64,000 bases of DNA, from positions 1 to 64,000 of the forward strand of contig DAJPGB010000001.1 in assembly GCA_025992855.1 (NCBI GenBank), in the 5' to 3' direction. The notes beneath the pieces are model-generated. The model saw only the letters and a program-made list of their open reading frames with translations. It did no database searches and was not told the origin of the DNA. Source of the stretch: Coriobacteriaceae bacterium. GTDB taxonomy: Bacteria > Actinomycetota > Coriobacteriia > Coriobacteriales > Coriobacteriaceae. This document shows, piece after piece, positions 25,216 to 33,540 of this stretch (position 1 is its first letter; each line of letters begins with the position of its first letter). The position numbers and the translations under genes are program-made.

Positions 25216-26834
25216 TGACTGATGTGCGCGAGGCCGCGCAGGGCCTCATCGAATATGCCATCCACCGATCGATGATCGGCCAGGACGATCGCATCTGGGC
25301 ATACAACACCGTTCTCGAGTGCATCGGCGCCACGGGGCCGGCACTCGACATGGCCTGGGCACTCCAGGTTGAGAAACTCTCGCTCTTGCACCCCGATACC
25401 CTGCCCGACTTTGACCTTGAAGGCACGCTTGCCGCGCTTGCCGAGACTGCCGTTGCCAACGGTGCTGCCGAGGACACGGCGTCGGGCCGCGATCGCATCG
25501 CCATGCGCATCATGGGCGCGCTCATGCCGAGGCCTTCGGTTGTAAACGAGGAATTCAATGGGCGTATGGGCGTCAACGAGCCCCGTGCCGCGACCGACTG
25601 GTTCTACGGCCTGTGCTGCGACGCCGGCTACGTGCGCCGTGCCGCCATCGCGCGCAACATCAAATGGAGCACCCCCACCAACTGGGGCGATCTTGAGATC
25701 ACCATCAACCTGTCCAAGCCCGAGAAGGACCCGCGCGATATCGCCGCGGCAGGTGCAGCTAAGAACACGGACGAGAAGTATCCCGCCTGCCAGCTCTGCA
25801 TCGAAAACGAGGGCTATCCCGGACGCTCCGCCGCAGCCGACGGCGGAGCTCACCCCGCCCGCCAGAATCTGCGCGTTATCCCCATCCAGCTCGACGGCGA
25901 GCGCTGGGGCTTCCAGTACAGCCCGTACGCGTACTTTAACGAGCACTGCATTGCCATGAGCTCCGAGCATCGTCCGATGCACGTCGACCGCAAGGGCCTG
26001 ACCTGCCTGCTCGACTTTGTGGACCTGTTCCCGCATTACTTCATCGGCTCCAACGCCGACCTGCCCATCGTGGGCGGCTCGATCTTGTCGCACGACCACT
26101 TCCAGGGCGGCGCACACGAGTTCCCCATGATGCACGCCGCCGAGGTCTCGCAGTTTAGCGTGCCCGGTTTTGACCAGGTCAGCGGTAGCGTGCTGCAGTG
26201 GCCGCTCTCGGTGCTGCGCCTGCGCTCGCATGACCGCGCTCAGCTGCTCGATGCCGCCGAGAAGATTATCCTCGCCTGGCGCGAGTGGAGCGATGAGTCT
26301 GTTGGCGTCATCGCGCACACAGCCGATGGCGTGGCGCACAATACCGTGACGCCCGTCATTCGCCGCGTAGACTCCCGCGGCAACGCCGGCGGCGAAATCT
26401 ACGAGGCCTACCTGGCGCTTCGCTGCAACATCACGACCGACGAGCATCCGCTGGGCGTTTTCCACCCGCATGCCGAGTATCACCACATTAAGAAGGAGAA
26501 CATCGGCCTGATCGAGGTCATGGGCCTGGCGATTTTGCCGCCGCGCTTGGTTCCCGAGCTCGGCGCTGTCCGCGAGCACCTGCTGGCGGCCAAGGCCGAT
26601 GCCAGCTACGATCTCGCCGGTGCGCTCGAGGGCGACGACCTTTGCCGCAGCCATGCCGCATGGGCCGAGGACGTCTTTGCTCGTCGTGCCGATGAGCTTA
26701 CGGCGGATAACGCTATCGACATCCTGCACGAGGAGGTCGGTGTGGTGTTTGGCCACGTGCTCGACAACGCCGGCGTCTTTAAATGGGACGAAGCCGGCCG
26801 TGCCGCCCAACAGCGCTTCATCAACTCGCTGTAG
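25206..26834 (+). CDS. galT: Galactose-1-phosphate uridylyltransferase, class II
   Basis: This enzyme exchanges galactose 1-phosphate with UDP-glucose to give UDP-galactose and glucose 1-phosphate. At 542 aa it belongs to the long class II GalT family of Gram-positives, with the catalytic histidine region GGSILSHDHFQGGAHEFP and the family segment WSTPTNWGDLEITINLSKPEKDP. It overlaps the end of galK by ten bases. ATG at 25215 overlaps the galK stop and is an alternative start, but GGGGG precedes 25206. No galE is present in the window. Confidence 0.94.
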   Translation: MAVMTDVREAAQGLIEYAIHRSMIGQDDRIWAYNTVLECIGATGPALDMAWALQVEKLSLLHPDTLPDFDLEGTLAALAETAVANGAAEDTASGRDRIAMRIMGALMPRPSVVNEEFNGRMGVNEPRAATDWFYGLCCDAGYVRRAAIARNIKWSTPTNWGDLEITINLSKPEKDPRDIAAAGAAKNTDEKYPACQLCIENEGYPGRSAAADGGAHPARQNLRVIPIQLDGERWGFQYSPYAYFNEHCIAMSSEHRPMHVDRKGLTCLLDFVDLFPHYFIGSNADLPIVGGSILSHDHFQGGAHEFPMMHAAEVSQFSVPGFDQVSGSVLQWPLSVLRLRSHDRAQLLDAAEKIILAWREWSDESVGVIAHTADGVAHNTVTPVIRRVDSRGNAGGEIYEAYLALRCNITTDEHPLGVFHPHAEYHHIKKENIGLIEVMGLAILPPRLVPELGAVREHLLAAKADASYDLAGALEGDDLCRSHAAWAEDVFARRADELTADNAIDILHEEVGVVFGHVLDNAGVFKWDEAGRAAQQRFINSL

Positions 26835-26884
26835 CATACGAGTTCGAGCCTCATCAGCGGCCACGACATAACCGCCCACACGAC

Positions 26885-26925
26885 AACGGCGCCCGCCGGC
26901 AACATCGCCGACGGGCGCCGTTTTT
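26885..26925 (+). terminator. galKT terminator
   Basis: ACGGCGCCCG pairs with CGGGCGCCGT and is followed by TTTTT. Confidence 0.8.
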
Positions 26926-26933
26926 GAATGTAG

Positions 26934-26983
26934 TCGTTGGGGACGTTCTTAAACGACTAGTCAAACAAGAACGTCCCCAACGA
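26934..26983. repeat. Inverted repeat with 17-bp perfect arms
   Basis: TCGTTGGGGACGTTCTT and its exact inverse enclose 16 bases. It lies between the convergent galT and lacC genes next to another palindrome. Confidence 0.75.
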
Positions 26984-26993
26984 TTAATGACTC

Positions 26994-27057
26994 GAGCGTG
27001 GAAAATCTCCCACTTTGAGCTCGTATGGGCACCAAAAGCGGGAGATTATCCACGCTC
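26994..27057. repeat. Inverted repeat with 18-bp arms
   Basis: GAGCGTGGAAAATCTCCC and its inverse match at 17 of 18 positions and enclose 28 bases. Confidence 0.75.
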
Positions 27058-27079
27058 ATTCTATTAGGAGTCGCAACCG

Positions 27080-28015
27080 CTACAACTCTACGACCTCAAC
27101 GTTGTTGTAGATCTCGTCCCAGCGGTCCATGACCAGGTGGCCGGTCTTGGGATCCATGGCGTTGAGCTTGCCGCAGGTATTGGCGGTCTTGAGCACCGTG
27201 ACGTCGTCGGCACCGGCAGCGATGGCATGCGCAAAGCCGGCGATGGTCGAGTCGCCGGAACCCGTCGCGTTCACAGCCGCAATCGCGGGCGTCTTGGCGT
27301 GGAACGCGCGACCCTCATGGAAGCCCACCGAACCGGCAGCGCCCATCGAAACGACAACCCAGGGGATACCGGCAAAGCGGCCATCGGCGGCAAGCGCCTC
27401 GCGTAGGGCATCGACATCATCGGTCGTAAAGGACGTACCCAGCAGGCCGTTAATCTCGGTCAGATTGGGCTTTACGAGCTCAGGCTTAGCGTCGGACTCC
27501 AGCGCGGCCTCCAGCGATGCACCCGAGGTGTCGAGCAACACCTTGGCACCCGCCTCCTCGGCGATCTTGACGAGCTCGGCATAGTAGCCGGCATCGACGC
27601 CACGCGGCAGCGAGCCCGAAAGCGTCACAACGTCCGCCTTCGCTGCAAGCTCGGCGAACTTGGCCGTAAAGGCCTCGAGCTCGGCCGGGGCAATCTGCGG
27701 GCCGCTCTCTAACAGCTCGGTCTGATTACCCTCGTGCAGAATATTCAGGCAGATGCGCGTCTCGCCGGCAATGGGCACAAAGTCGTTCTTGACGCCATCA
27801 ACATCCATAAGCTCGGCCATATAGGCGCCCATGTGGCCGCCGAGCAGACCGGTCGCGAGCACGTCGTCGCCCAGCTGCAGCAGCACACGGCTCACGTTGA
27901 GGCCCTTGCCGCCAGCAGTCTTTTCGGGCGTCACACGGTTCACGTCGTCGATGATCAACTTGTCGAGCTGATAGCGCGTATCAATCGACGGGTTCATGGT
28001 AACGGTCAGAATCAT
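27080..28015 (-). CDS. lacC: Tagatose-6-phosphate kinase (PfkB family), copy 1
   Basis: This 311-aa kinase of the 1-phosphofructokinase/LacC branch would convert tagatose 6-phosphate to tagatose 1,6-bisphosphate. It has the N-terminal MNPSIDTRYQLD, the GGKGLNVSRVL substrate loop, and the catalytic aspartate in NATGSGDSTIAGFA. AGGAG precedes the start at 28015. It ends the lacA-lacB-lacX-lacC operon. A paralogue about 32 kb away (59346-60281) shares most residues. Confidence 0.9.
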   Translation of the reverse strand: MILTVTMNPSIDTRYQLDKLIIDDVNRVTPEKTAGGKGLNVSRVLLQLGDDVLATGLLGGHMGAYMAELMDVDGVKNDFVPIAGETRICLNILHEGNQTELLESGPQIAPAELEAFTAKFAELAAKADVVTLSGSLPRGVDAGYYAELVKIAEEAGAKVLLDTSGASLEAALESDAKPELVKPNLTEINGLLGTSFTTDDVDALREALAADGRFAGIPWVVVSMGAAGSVGFHEGRAFHAKTPAIAAVNATGSGDSTIAGFAHAIAAGADDVTVLKTANTCGKLNAMDPKTGHLVMDRWDEIYNNVEVVEL

Positions 28016-28071
28016 ATTGAACTCCTGTTTCCGGGGCACGACACGCGCGGCCCCAAACATACGATAGCTCG

Positions 28072-28953
28072 TTAAAGGATCTCGATCTCAAAGCCGCGGG
28101 TGACGGTCTCCCCCGGCTTGGCAACCAGGCAGCCACGCTTGTGCTCCAGAATATCGTCCTCGTCGGAGCAGGTGGACAGACCACCCCACGGTTCAACAGC
28201 CACAAAGTCGCCCTCGGGCTTGCTCCACACAATCAGGTACGGCATATCGGGGAACGTCAGGCGCACGCCCTTGTCCTCGGTTTTCTTGGTCAGCGTAACC
28301 ACGTGGCTCTCGAGCACATCAAAGATGGTCTCGGCGAAGTCGAAGAGCTCATGGGTAAGCGGCAGATCGTGGCCGACCATCGGGTTCTTGCTACGGTGCT
28401 CGACATCGATCAGGCCTGTGGAGGGAACAGCGGTGCAAAGCTCGGTCGCCTCACGCTGATCGAAACGAAGTTCATAGTCGTCGTAGGACTCACCCTCGTC
28501 GAGCGGGCACTTAAAGCCGGGGTGACCACCCACAAAGAATGGCATATCCTCGATGCCCTCATTGGTCACCTCGTACGACACGGCCACCTTTTCCGAATCG
28601 ATCGTGTAACGAGCAACGATCTTAAACGGATACGGGTACTGCTCGAGCAACTCGGCATGGTCGGCAGAGCTTAGGCTCAGCGCGACCATGTTGTCGCCCT
28701 GCTCCTCGAGCTTCCACTCCTGTTTGCGAGCAAAGCCGTGACGGGCAAGCTTGACCTCGTGGCCGCCCATAGTCATTGCGTGACCATCTCGAAGGCCGCC
28801 GCAGATCGGGAAGCAAATGGGTGCCTGGCCCGACCAGACCGAAGGATCACCCTGCCACAGGTACTCACGGCCGTTAGCCGCAATAGAAGTGAACGACCCG
28901 CCCGCCGTGCTCAGTGCTACGCGGATAGAACCGTTATCAAGAACAAACTCCAT
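28072..28953 (-). CDS. lacX: LacX-type aldose 1-epimerase-like protein, copy 1
   Basis: This is a 293-aa galactose mutarotase-fold protein of the LacX group. It has GREYLWQGDPSVWSGQAP and CFPICGGLRDG near the N-terminus, the conserved His in GGHPGFKCPLDEG, and the Glu in FVAVEPWGGLST. LacX accompanies lactose operons in streptococci and lactococci; its exact substrate is unsettled, possibly a sugar phosphate. GGGAAGG lies before the start. It sits between lacB and lacC. Confidence 0.87.
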   Translation of the reverse strand: MEFVLDNGSIRVALSTAGGSFTSIAANGREYLWQGDPSVWSGQAPICFPICGGLRDGHAMTMGGHEVKLARHGFARKQEWKLEEQGDNMVALSLSSADHAELLEQYPYPFKIVARYTIDSEKVAVSYEVTNEGIEDMPFFVGGHPGFKCPLDEGESYDDYELRFDQREATELCTAVPSTGLIDVEHRSKNPMVGHDLPLTHELFDFAETIFDVLESHVVTLTKKTEDKGVRLTFPDMPYLIVWSKPEGDFVAVEPWGGLSTCSDEDDILEHKRGCLVAKPGETVTRGFEIEIL

Positions 28954-29072
28954 AGGAGCCTTCCCTTTCTTACGACAGCCCGCCAAGTCAATAGGGCCGA
29001 TAGAAAACCGGCCCGCGCCCCCTCACAGAAACGCGAGCCGTCAACGGGCTAGTTAATTACGCCGGATACCCG

Positions 29073-29597
29073 CTAATCATGGTATTCGCCGCGGTCCCAC
29101 TTCTCCAGGAACTCGTCAAAGAAGTGCGGGTCAGCCTGAGCCTCGGCGTCGGCCTTGTTGCAGGCATCGATCTTGGCGATCAGGGCATCGTGCTCGGGAG
29201 TCTTCTCGTAGGGCTCCTCCAGGAAGGCAAGCATGATATCGGCCATCAGGAACTCGCCGGTGATCTTGCCGCCAAAGCCCACGATGTTGGCGTTGAGCTC
29301 GCGGCGGGCATACAGGGCAGAGGTCATGTCGCGAACCAGGGCGCAGCGAGCGCCGGGAACCTTGTTGACGGCGTTGGTGATGCCGATGCCGGTGCCGCAC
29401 AGGGCCACGCCAAAGTCGGCCTTGCCGCTGGCAACAGCCTCGCCCACGGCCTTGCCGTAGATGGGATAGTGCGTGCGGCTGTGGCTGTAGGTGCCGCAGT
29501 CGAGCACCTTGTAGCCAGCCTGCTCCAGGCGGTCGGCCAGATAGATCTTCTCGTCCGTAACGATATGGTCGCAACCGATTGCGATGGTCTTCTTCAT
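29073..29597 (-). CDS. lacB: Galactose-6-phosphate isomerase subunit LacB
   Basis: This is a 174-aa RpiB/LacAB-fold subunit that isomerises galactose 6-phosphate to tagatose 6-phosphate together with LacA. It has the N-terminal IAIGCDH, the catalytic region GVALCGTGIGITNAVNKVPG and the RRELNANIVGFGGK segment. AAAGGA precedes the start. It lies 64 bases after lacA. Confidence 0.93.
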   Translation of the reverse strand: MKKTIAIGCDHIVTDEKIYLADRLEQAGYKVLDCGTYSHSRTHYPIYGKAVGEAVASGKADFGVALCGTGIGITNAVNKVPGARCALVRDMTSALYARRELNANIVGFGGKITGEFLMADIMLAFLEEPYEKTPEHDALIAKIDACNKADAEAQADPHFFDEFLEKWDRGEYHD

Positions 29598-29660
29598 CAG
29601 AACGTCCTTTCGTCTGAATTCACAAGTTGAGATAGAAGTTCGAGTTCTCGGTGGCTCTCG

Positions 29661-30089
29661 TTAGGCCATCTTGTTGAGCATGTCGACACGGATCTGGTGA
29701 CGACCGCCGGCGTACTGAGCGCGCAGGAACTCGCGGGCGATCTTCTTGGCGACCTCGGCACCAACGACACCCGGGCCCATGGTGACCATGCGCGAACCGT
29801 TGTGCTCGCGGGTCATGTAAGCGGAGCGCTCGTCGGAAATGTTGGCGACGACCATGCCCTTCATCTTGACGGCGGCCATATAGGAGCCGACGCCGTACTT
29901 ATCGAACGCAAAACCCTGGGAATCCTTGTGCTCCAGCAGGTCCTTGGCGACGGCGGTCGCGGAATCGACAAAGTCCACGGCAGGGGTCTCGGAATAGTCG
30001 ACGACCTCGTGACCGTCGGCGATGAGCATCTCCTTGATGGACTCCTTCATCGACATACCGTCGGCATCGGAAGCGATTACAACCCTCAT
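29661..30089 (-). CDS. lacA: Galactose-6-phosphate isomerase subunit LacA
   Basis: This is a 142-aa partner of LacB. It keeps the RpiB fold but lacks the catalytic cysteine motif of LacB; the matching region is FDKYGVGSYMAA, as expected for LacA. AAGGAGG lies six bases before the start. It is the first gene of lacA-lacB-lacX-lacC. Candidate LacR sites lie just upstream. Confidence 0.93.
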   Translation of the reverse strand: MRVVIASDADGMSMKESIKEMLIADGHEVVDYSETPAVDFVDSATAVAKDLLEHKDSQGFAFDKYGVGSYMAAVKMKGMVVANISDERSAYMTREHNGSRMVTMGPGVVGAEVAKKIAREFLRAQYAGGRHQIRVDMLNKMA

Positions 30090-30197
30090 GACATCCTCCT
30101 TGAGAGATACGCAGGTGCGTAGTTTCTGTTTGGAAGTGTTGAATCGCGTTCAGGTCCGGGCATCTGAATGTGCGGTTCTTCACTGTTCATGTTTATT

Positions 30198-30259
30198 TGA
30201 ACACATTCGAACAGTAACTGCAACAACTATTTGTTTATCTTTGTTCTTTTTTGAACAAA
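30198..30259. promoter_or_regulatory. Candidate LacR (DeoR) operators before lacA
   Basis: TTGAACACATTCGAACAGTA at 30198-30217 holds two GAACA direct repeats ten bases apart. TTTGTTCTTTTTTGAACAAA at 30240-30259 is a perfect 7-bp dyad and relates to the same motif. ACCGTTC follows at 30261. The sites resemble those before lacF and the lacR gene. Confidence 0.6.
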
Positions 30260-30323
30260 TACCGTTCAAAGATGATTGCTGACCGTTTGGGCACGGCACG
30301 GACGTAGCGACCATGCGTTCAGT

Positions 30324-30363
30324 AAACAAAAAGGGCGGCCGAGAACGTGTCTCAGCCGCCCTT
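30324..30363 (-). terminator. Terminator of the membrane protein gene
   Basis: AAGGGCGGC...GAGA pairs with TCTC...GCCGCCCTT. On the minus strand the stem is followed by TTTTTGTTT. Confidence 0.75.
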
Positions 30364-30397
30364 CGGCGGTATTCCCCGGTATATACAGCTGTTTTAG

Positions 30398-31411
30398 CTA
30401 CTCAGACCGTCCGCTCTTCTTGGCATGTTTGGACGGAGCACTCAAGAAGCGACCCGTCAAATAGTTCGCCGGGCCGGAAATATCAACCCCCAGTAGCACG
30501 TGCCCCAGCCACAAAAACGCCGCGAGCACCAGAAGTGGAATCACGCACGAGGTCACGATCATCACGATGACACCTTCGATGAGGTCAGTCACCTGCTGCA
30601 CGATCTCGTCGGTCATCTGTTTGGCACCACTGGTTACCGACGTGACGAGACCCGAGGCGCCGTCGGCAAGCTGCTCAAGCACATTCTTGGACTCTGTGGA
30701 CTCGGTCTTTTTCTTGCTTACTTTGGAGCTGTCGCTATCTGCCGCACCCGCAGCGTCGGCCGCCTTTTGCTCGGCCGCCTCGATGCTCACTCGATACGTT
30801 TCGTCGACCTTTTGCGACACCCACACGCTCGCAGGCACCAACGCCATGCCGATCATGGCAACCACCAGCACGCGCGTTGCCACACGACGCAGGACAGCGC
30901 TGGTGCTCCAGCGTCCGTGAATGCCAAGCGACACCGCAAAGAGTACGAGCGAGAACGGGATTAGGATGCCCAAGCCCACCGACCATAAGATAGTGAGCAA
31001 ATATTTCTCGAGGTAGAGCACGGCGAGCACAATGCCCAGGTTGCCCGAAAGCTGGGCGAGCTGCTCGGCCACCGGCGTTCCCGTGTCGCCCGGCAGCGCG
31101 GTGATGCCCGCAGACAACGCCACGCACGACGTCGTGAGCGCCAACACGTTGCCCTTCTTTTGGTCGATGACCTCGATAGTTGAGTCCCAGGTCTTGGTGT
31201 CGGCAAAATGCGGGCGCGCGACAAAACCCGACAGAAGCGCCAGTACCACGAGCGCAACGATGAACCCGATCTGCAACTTTTTGTTTGCACACACGACATC
31301 GGACAGGCTGGGTTGCAGCTCCGTCACCGTCGTATGCTCGGTTATTTGGACGGGGCGCCCATGGGCCATCTCGTGTGCGTCCTTCTTTTGAATCGATCCG
31401 TTGTCCGGCAT
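30398..31411 (-). CDS. Membrane protein of unknown function
   Basis: This is a 337-aa protein with a hydrophilic N-terminus (about 45 residues) and a helix at about 47-67 (IGFIVALVVLALLSGFVA). Further helices lie around residues 110-210, then an alanine/serine/lysine-rich segment of about 70 residues (AAEQKAADAAGAADSDSSKV), and a last pair of helices near 285-315. I recognise no family. It has its own terminator and lies between the lacA promoter and lacF. The start has no clear ribosome site. Confidence 0.7.
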   Translation of the reverse strand: MPDNGSIQKKDAHEMAHGRPVQITEHTTVTELQPSLSDVVCANKKLQIGFIVALVVLALLSGFVARPHFADTKTWDSTIEVIDQKKGNVLALTTSCVALSAGITALPGDTGTPVAEQLAQLSGNLGIVLAVLYLEKYLLTILWSVGLGILIPFSLVLFAVSLGIHGRWSTSAVLRRVATRVLVVAMIGMALVPASVWVSQKVDETYRVSIEAAEQKAADAAGAADSDSSKVSKKKTESTESKNVLEQLADGASGLVTSVTSGAKQMTDEIVQQVTDLIEGVIVMIVTSCVIPLLVLAAFLWLGHVLLGVDISGPANYLTGRFLSAPSKHAKKSGRSE

Positions 31412-31488
31412 TTGGACCCCTCATTCCGGCCTGTATTGCGGATGGAAGTATACCCACGAAACAAAATATCCAACAGCGCCGAATGAGC

Positions 31489-31549
31489 TGCGGTGAAATA
31501 GGGACTGTTTTTGCTGTTAGAAGGCCCAATCAGTCCCTATTTCACCGCA
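31489..31549. repeat. Inverted repeat with 19-bp perfect arms
   Basis: TGCGGTGAAATAGGGACTG and its inverse enclose 23 bases that begin with a T-run. It lies between the lacF gene and the membrane protein gene. Confidence 0.75.
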
Positions 31550-31567
31550 ACTTAGGCTGAGGGACAG

Positions 31568-31601
31568 AAAAGCCCTGCTGCAGCGTGCAACAGGGCTTTT
31601 G
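31568..31601 (-). terminator. lacF terminator
   Basis: AAAAGCCCTG and CAGGGCTTTT form a stem just past the lacF stop on the minus strand, with a U-run on that strand. Confidence 0.8.
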
Positions 31602-31627
31602 GAAGGGGACTTGGTTGTGAGCGCGCG

Positions 31628-31966
31628 TTAGGCGAGCTTGGCCTCGAGCTCGGCGATGCGCTTGTAGGCATCGATGGTAAAGCGGGTCTGCTTCTCCAGG
31701 ATCATGGTCGTCATGAGGGTGTCCTGAGCATGGGCCATGATGAAGGTCATCTCCATCTCGCCGCCGCCGGCCTCCTGCGAAAGCAGCTTGGTCTGCGTGT
31801 CATGGGCACCGATGAGCGCCTCGCTGGCATCCTTGTGCAGCTGCTCGGCCTTCTCAAAATCACCCTCGCGGGCAGCATCGAGTGCAGCGAGCAGGTCGGT
31901 CTGGGCGTCACCCGCGTATGCGACGATCTCGAATCCAACCATCGAGATTTCTTCTTTGGTTGCCAT
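31628..31966 (-). CDS. lacF: PTS lactose/cellobiose-family IIA
   Basis: This is a 112-aa phosphocarrier of the Lac IIA family. It accepts phosphate from HPr on the histidine in TFIMAHAQDTLM and passes it to IIB domains. Length and all-helical character fit the family. AAAGGA precedes the start. It stands alone with its own promoter region and terminator. It is the only IIA seen beside four IICB permeases in the window, so it may serve several of them. Confidence 0.93.
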   Translation of the reverse strand: MATKEEISMVGFEIVAYAGDAQTDLLAALDAAREGDFEKAEQLHKDASEALIGAHDTQTKLLSQEAGGGEMEMTFIMAHAQDTLMTTMILEKQTRFTIDAYKRIAELEAKLA

Positions 31967-32050
31967 ATTGCGTTCCTTTCACATATGAACCAATGGAGAG
32001 CATCGCGTCCGGGCATACGCGCTGCGTTGTGTATGCCAGAAACATTAACA

Positions 32051-32152
32051 TTCAAACAAAAAAGAACAATGCAAAACGCATTTTTGAGCTATGAACGGTC
32101 GATTTTTGCCCGCGAACGGTTTCTAAACCATTTCAAACAATATCGAACATAA
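32051..32152. promoter_or_regulatory. Candidate LacR operators and ACCGTTC motifs before lacF
   Basis: TTCAAACAAAAAAGAACAAT (32051-32070) and TTCAAACAATATCGAACATA (32132-32151) share one pattern: RAACA, five bases, GAACA. Between them lie ATGAACGGT (32091) and CGCGAACGGT (32111), which read as ACCGTTC toward lacF. Confidence 0.6.
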
Positions 32153-32180
32153 CGAGCTGCAACCCAAACAGGTCCGCACC

Positions 32181-33185
32181 CTAGCGCAAATCGCACACCG
32201 TATCGCCCTCGACGAGCACGCCGGGGATCAGCATGTGCTCCACGCCCGGTGCGACGTCCTCGGCGCCGGCAATCTTGTCGACCGCCCACATGCCAACGCG
32301 TTTGTTATCAAAACGCACCGTAGTCAGGCGACGATCGGGCACGATATCGCCCAGGCTATCGTCAACGCCCACCACGCTCACATCCTCGGGCACGCGCTTC
32401 CCGCGCGACTCGAGCCCGCGGATGCAGCCATAGGCCATGGCGTCGTTGGAGGCATAGATGGCCGTGCAGTTCGGATCGTCTGCCAACGCCTGCCCTGCGG
32501 CATATCCGCTCTGCGCCGTCCAGTCGCCACGAACAAGCCGCGGCGGCTCAATGCCATGCGCACGTAGCGTCTCGCGCCAGCCCTCCTCGCGCTGCATGCC
32601 CGAAAGCGAGCGCTCGGGGCATGAGATAAAGTGCACGGTCTTGTGCCCCTGCTCCAACAAGTACTCGACCACCTGGCGCGAGCAATCGAACTGGTCGTTA
32701 TCGACCGTTGAACAGAGCGGGTGCTCCAGCATGGTAACGAGCACCGTCTGCATACCGGGCAGCGGCTCGAAGGTGCCAAAGTCCGCCGGCATGCGATTCA
32801 TGATCACAACCATGCCATCCACCGGAAGTACGCTCATGCGCGACGATGCGCTCTCGAGGGTATAGGGATGTCCATCTACTTTAGTAAGGGTGATGGCATA
32901 GCCGTGCTTGTCGGCGGCGGCGGCAAAGCCCTCCATGCGGTCGAGATTGCCGGTACCGGTAATGTTGAACATGGCGACGCCGACGGTCTTGAACTTGCCG
33001 CGACGCAGCGAACGGCCGGCAAAGTTTGGACGATACCCCAGCTCGCGCATGGCGGCACGCACGCGCTCCTTGGTCTCGGGACGCACGCTGGGCGAATCGT
33101 GCACGGTGCGCGAGACCGTCTGCTCCGAGACGCCCGCGAGACGCGCCACGTCCTTAACGGAAACCGATTTTTTAACAGCGGCCAT
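32181..33185 (-). CDS. LacI-family regulator of the lacEG operon
   Basis: This is a 334-aa LacI protein with helix-turn-helix VKDVARLAGVSEQTVSRTVH, a hinge YRPNFAGRSLRRGK and the C-terminal VPEDVSVVGVDDSLG. GAAAG precedes the start at 33185. It is divergent from lacE, and two nearly identical operators lie between. It is one of four paralogues in the window with similar core sequences. Confidence 0.88.
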   Translation of the reverse strand: MAAVKKSVSVKDVARLAGVSEQTVSRTVHDSPSVRPETKERVRAAMRELGYRPNFAGRSLRRGKFKTVGVAMFNITGTGNLDRMEGFAAAADKHGYAITLTKVDGHPYTLESASSRMSVLPVDGMVVIMNRMPADFGTFEPLPGMQTVLVTMLEHPLCSTVDNDQFDCSRQVVEYLLEQGHKTVHFISCPERSLSGMQREEGWRETLRAHGIEPPRLVRGDWTAQSGYAAGQALADDPNCTAIYASNDAMAYGCIRGLESRGKRVPEDVSVVGVDDSLGDIVPDRRLTTVRFDNKRVGMWAVDKIAGAEDVAPGVEHMLIPGVLVEGDTVCDLR

Positions 33186-33295
33186 AGGTCGATCTTTCTA
33201 TGTCAACGATGCCATCGCGGACATCCCAACAGACAAAATGAACGCCTCCAAGTATATCCAACGCCTCCCCGCAATACGCTTACCACCCAAAACCT

Positions 33296-33479
33296 ACCGT
33301 TCACCGACAATCCCGCTTCCCCGGACGGCTTTTGTCGTCCAAATGTTAACGTTGCCATTGCGCAAACACAGGGCCACCGGGCGGCTCAAACGTTCACGCG
33401 TAAGGAATCGATGGTTCGCAGGCACAGGAACCACCGGTTCGCGTCTTTTTTTGTGTCGCAAAATGGCAACGTCAACATT
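33296..33479. promoter_or_regulatory. LacI operators and ACCGTTC motif before lacE
   Basis: AATGTTAACGTTGCCATT (33342-33359) and AATGGCAACGTCAACATT (33462-33479) are inverted copies differing at one base. ACCGTTCACCGACAAT lies upstream at 33296. The second operator is about 60 bases before lacE. Confidence 0.8.
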
Positions 33480-33540
33480 TTGGCAACCGAACGCCAAGAG
33501 CTACCATCGTTGCTAACCCACCGACTCTTAGGAGCATTGT

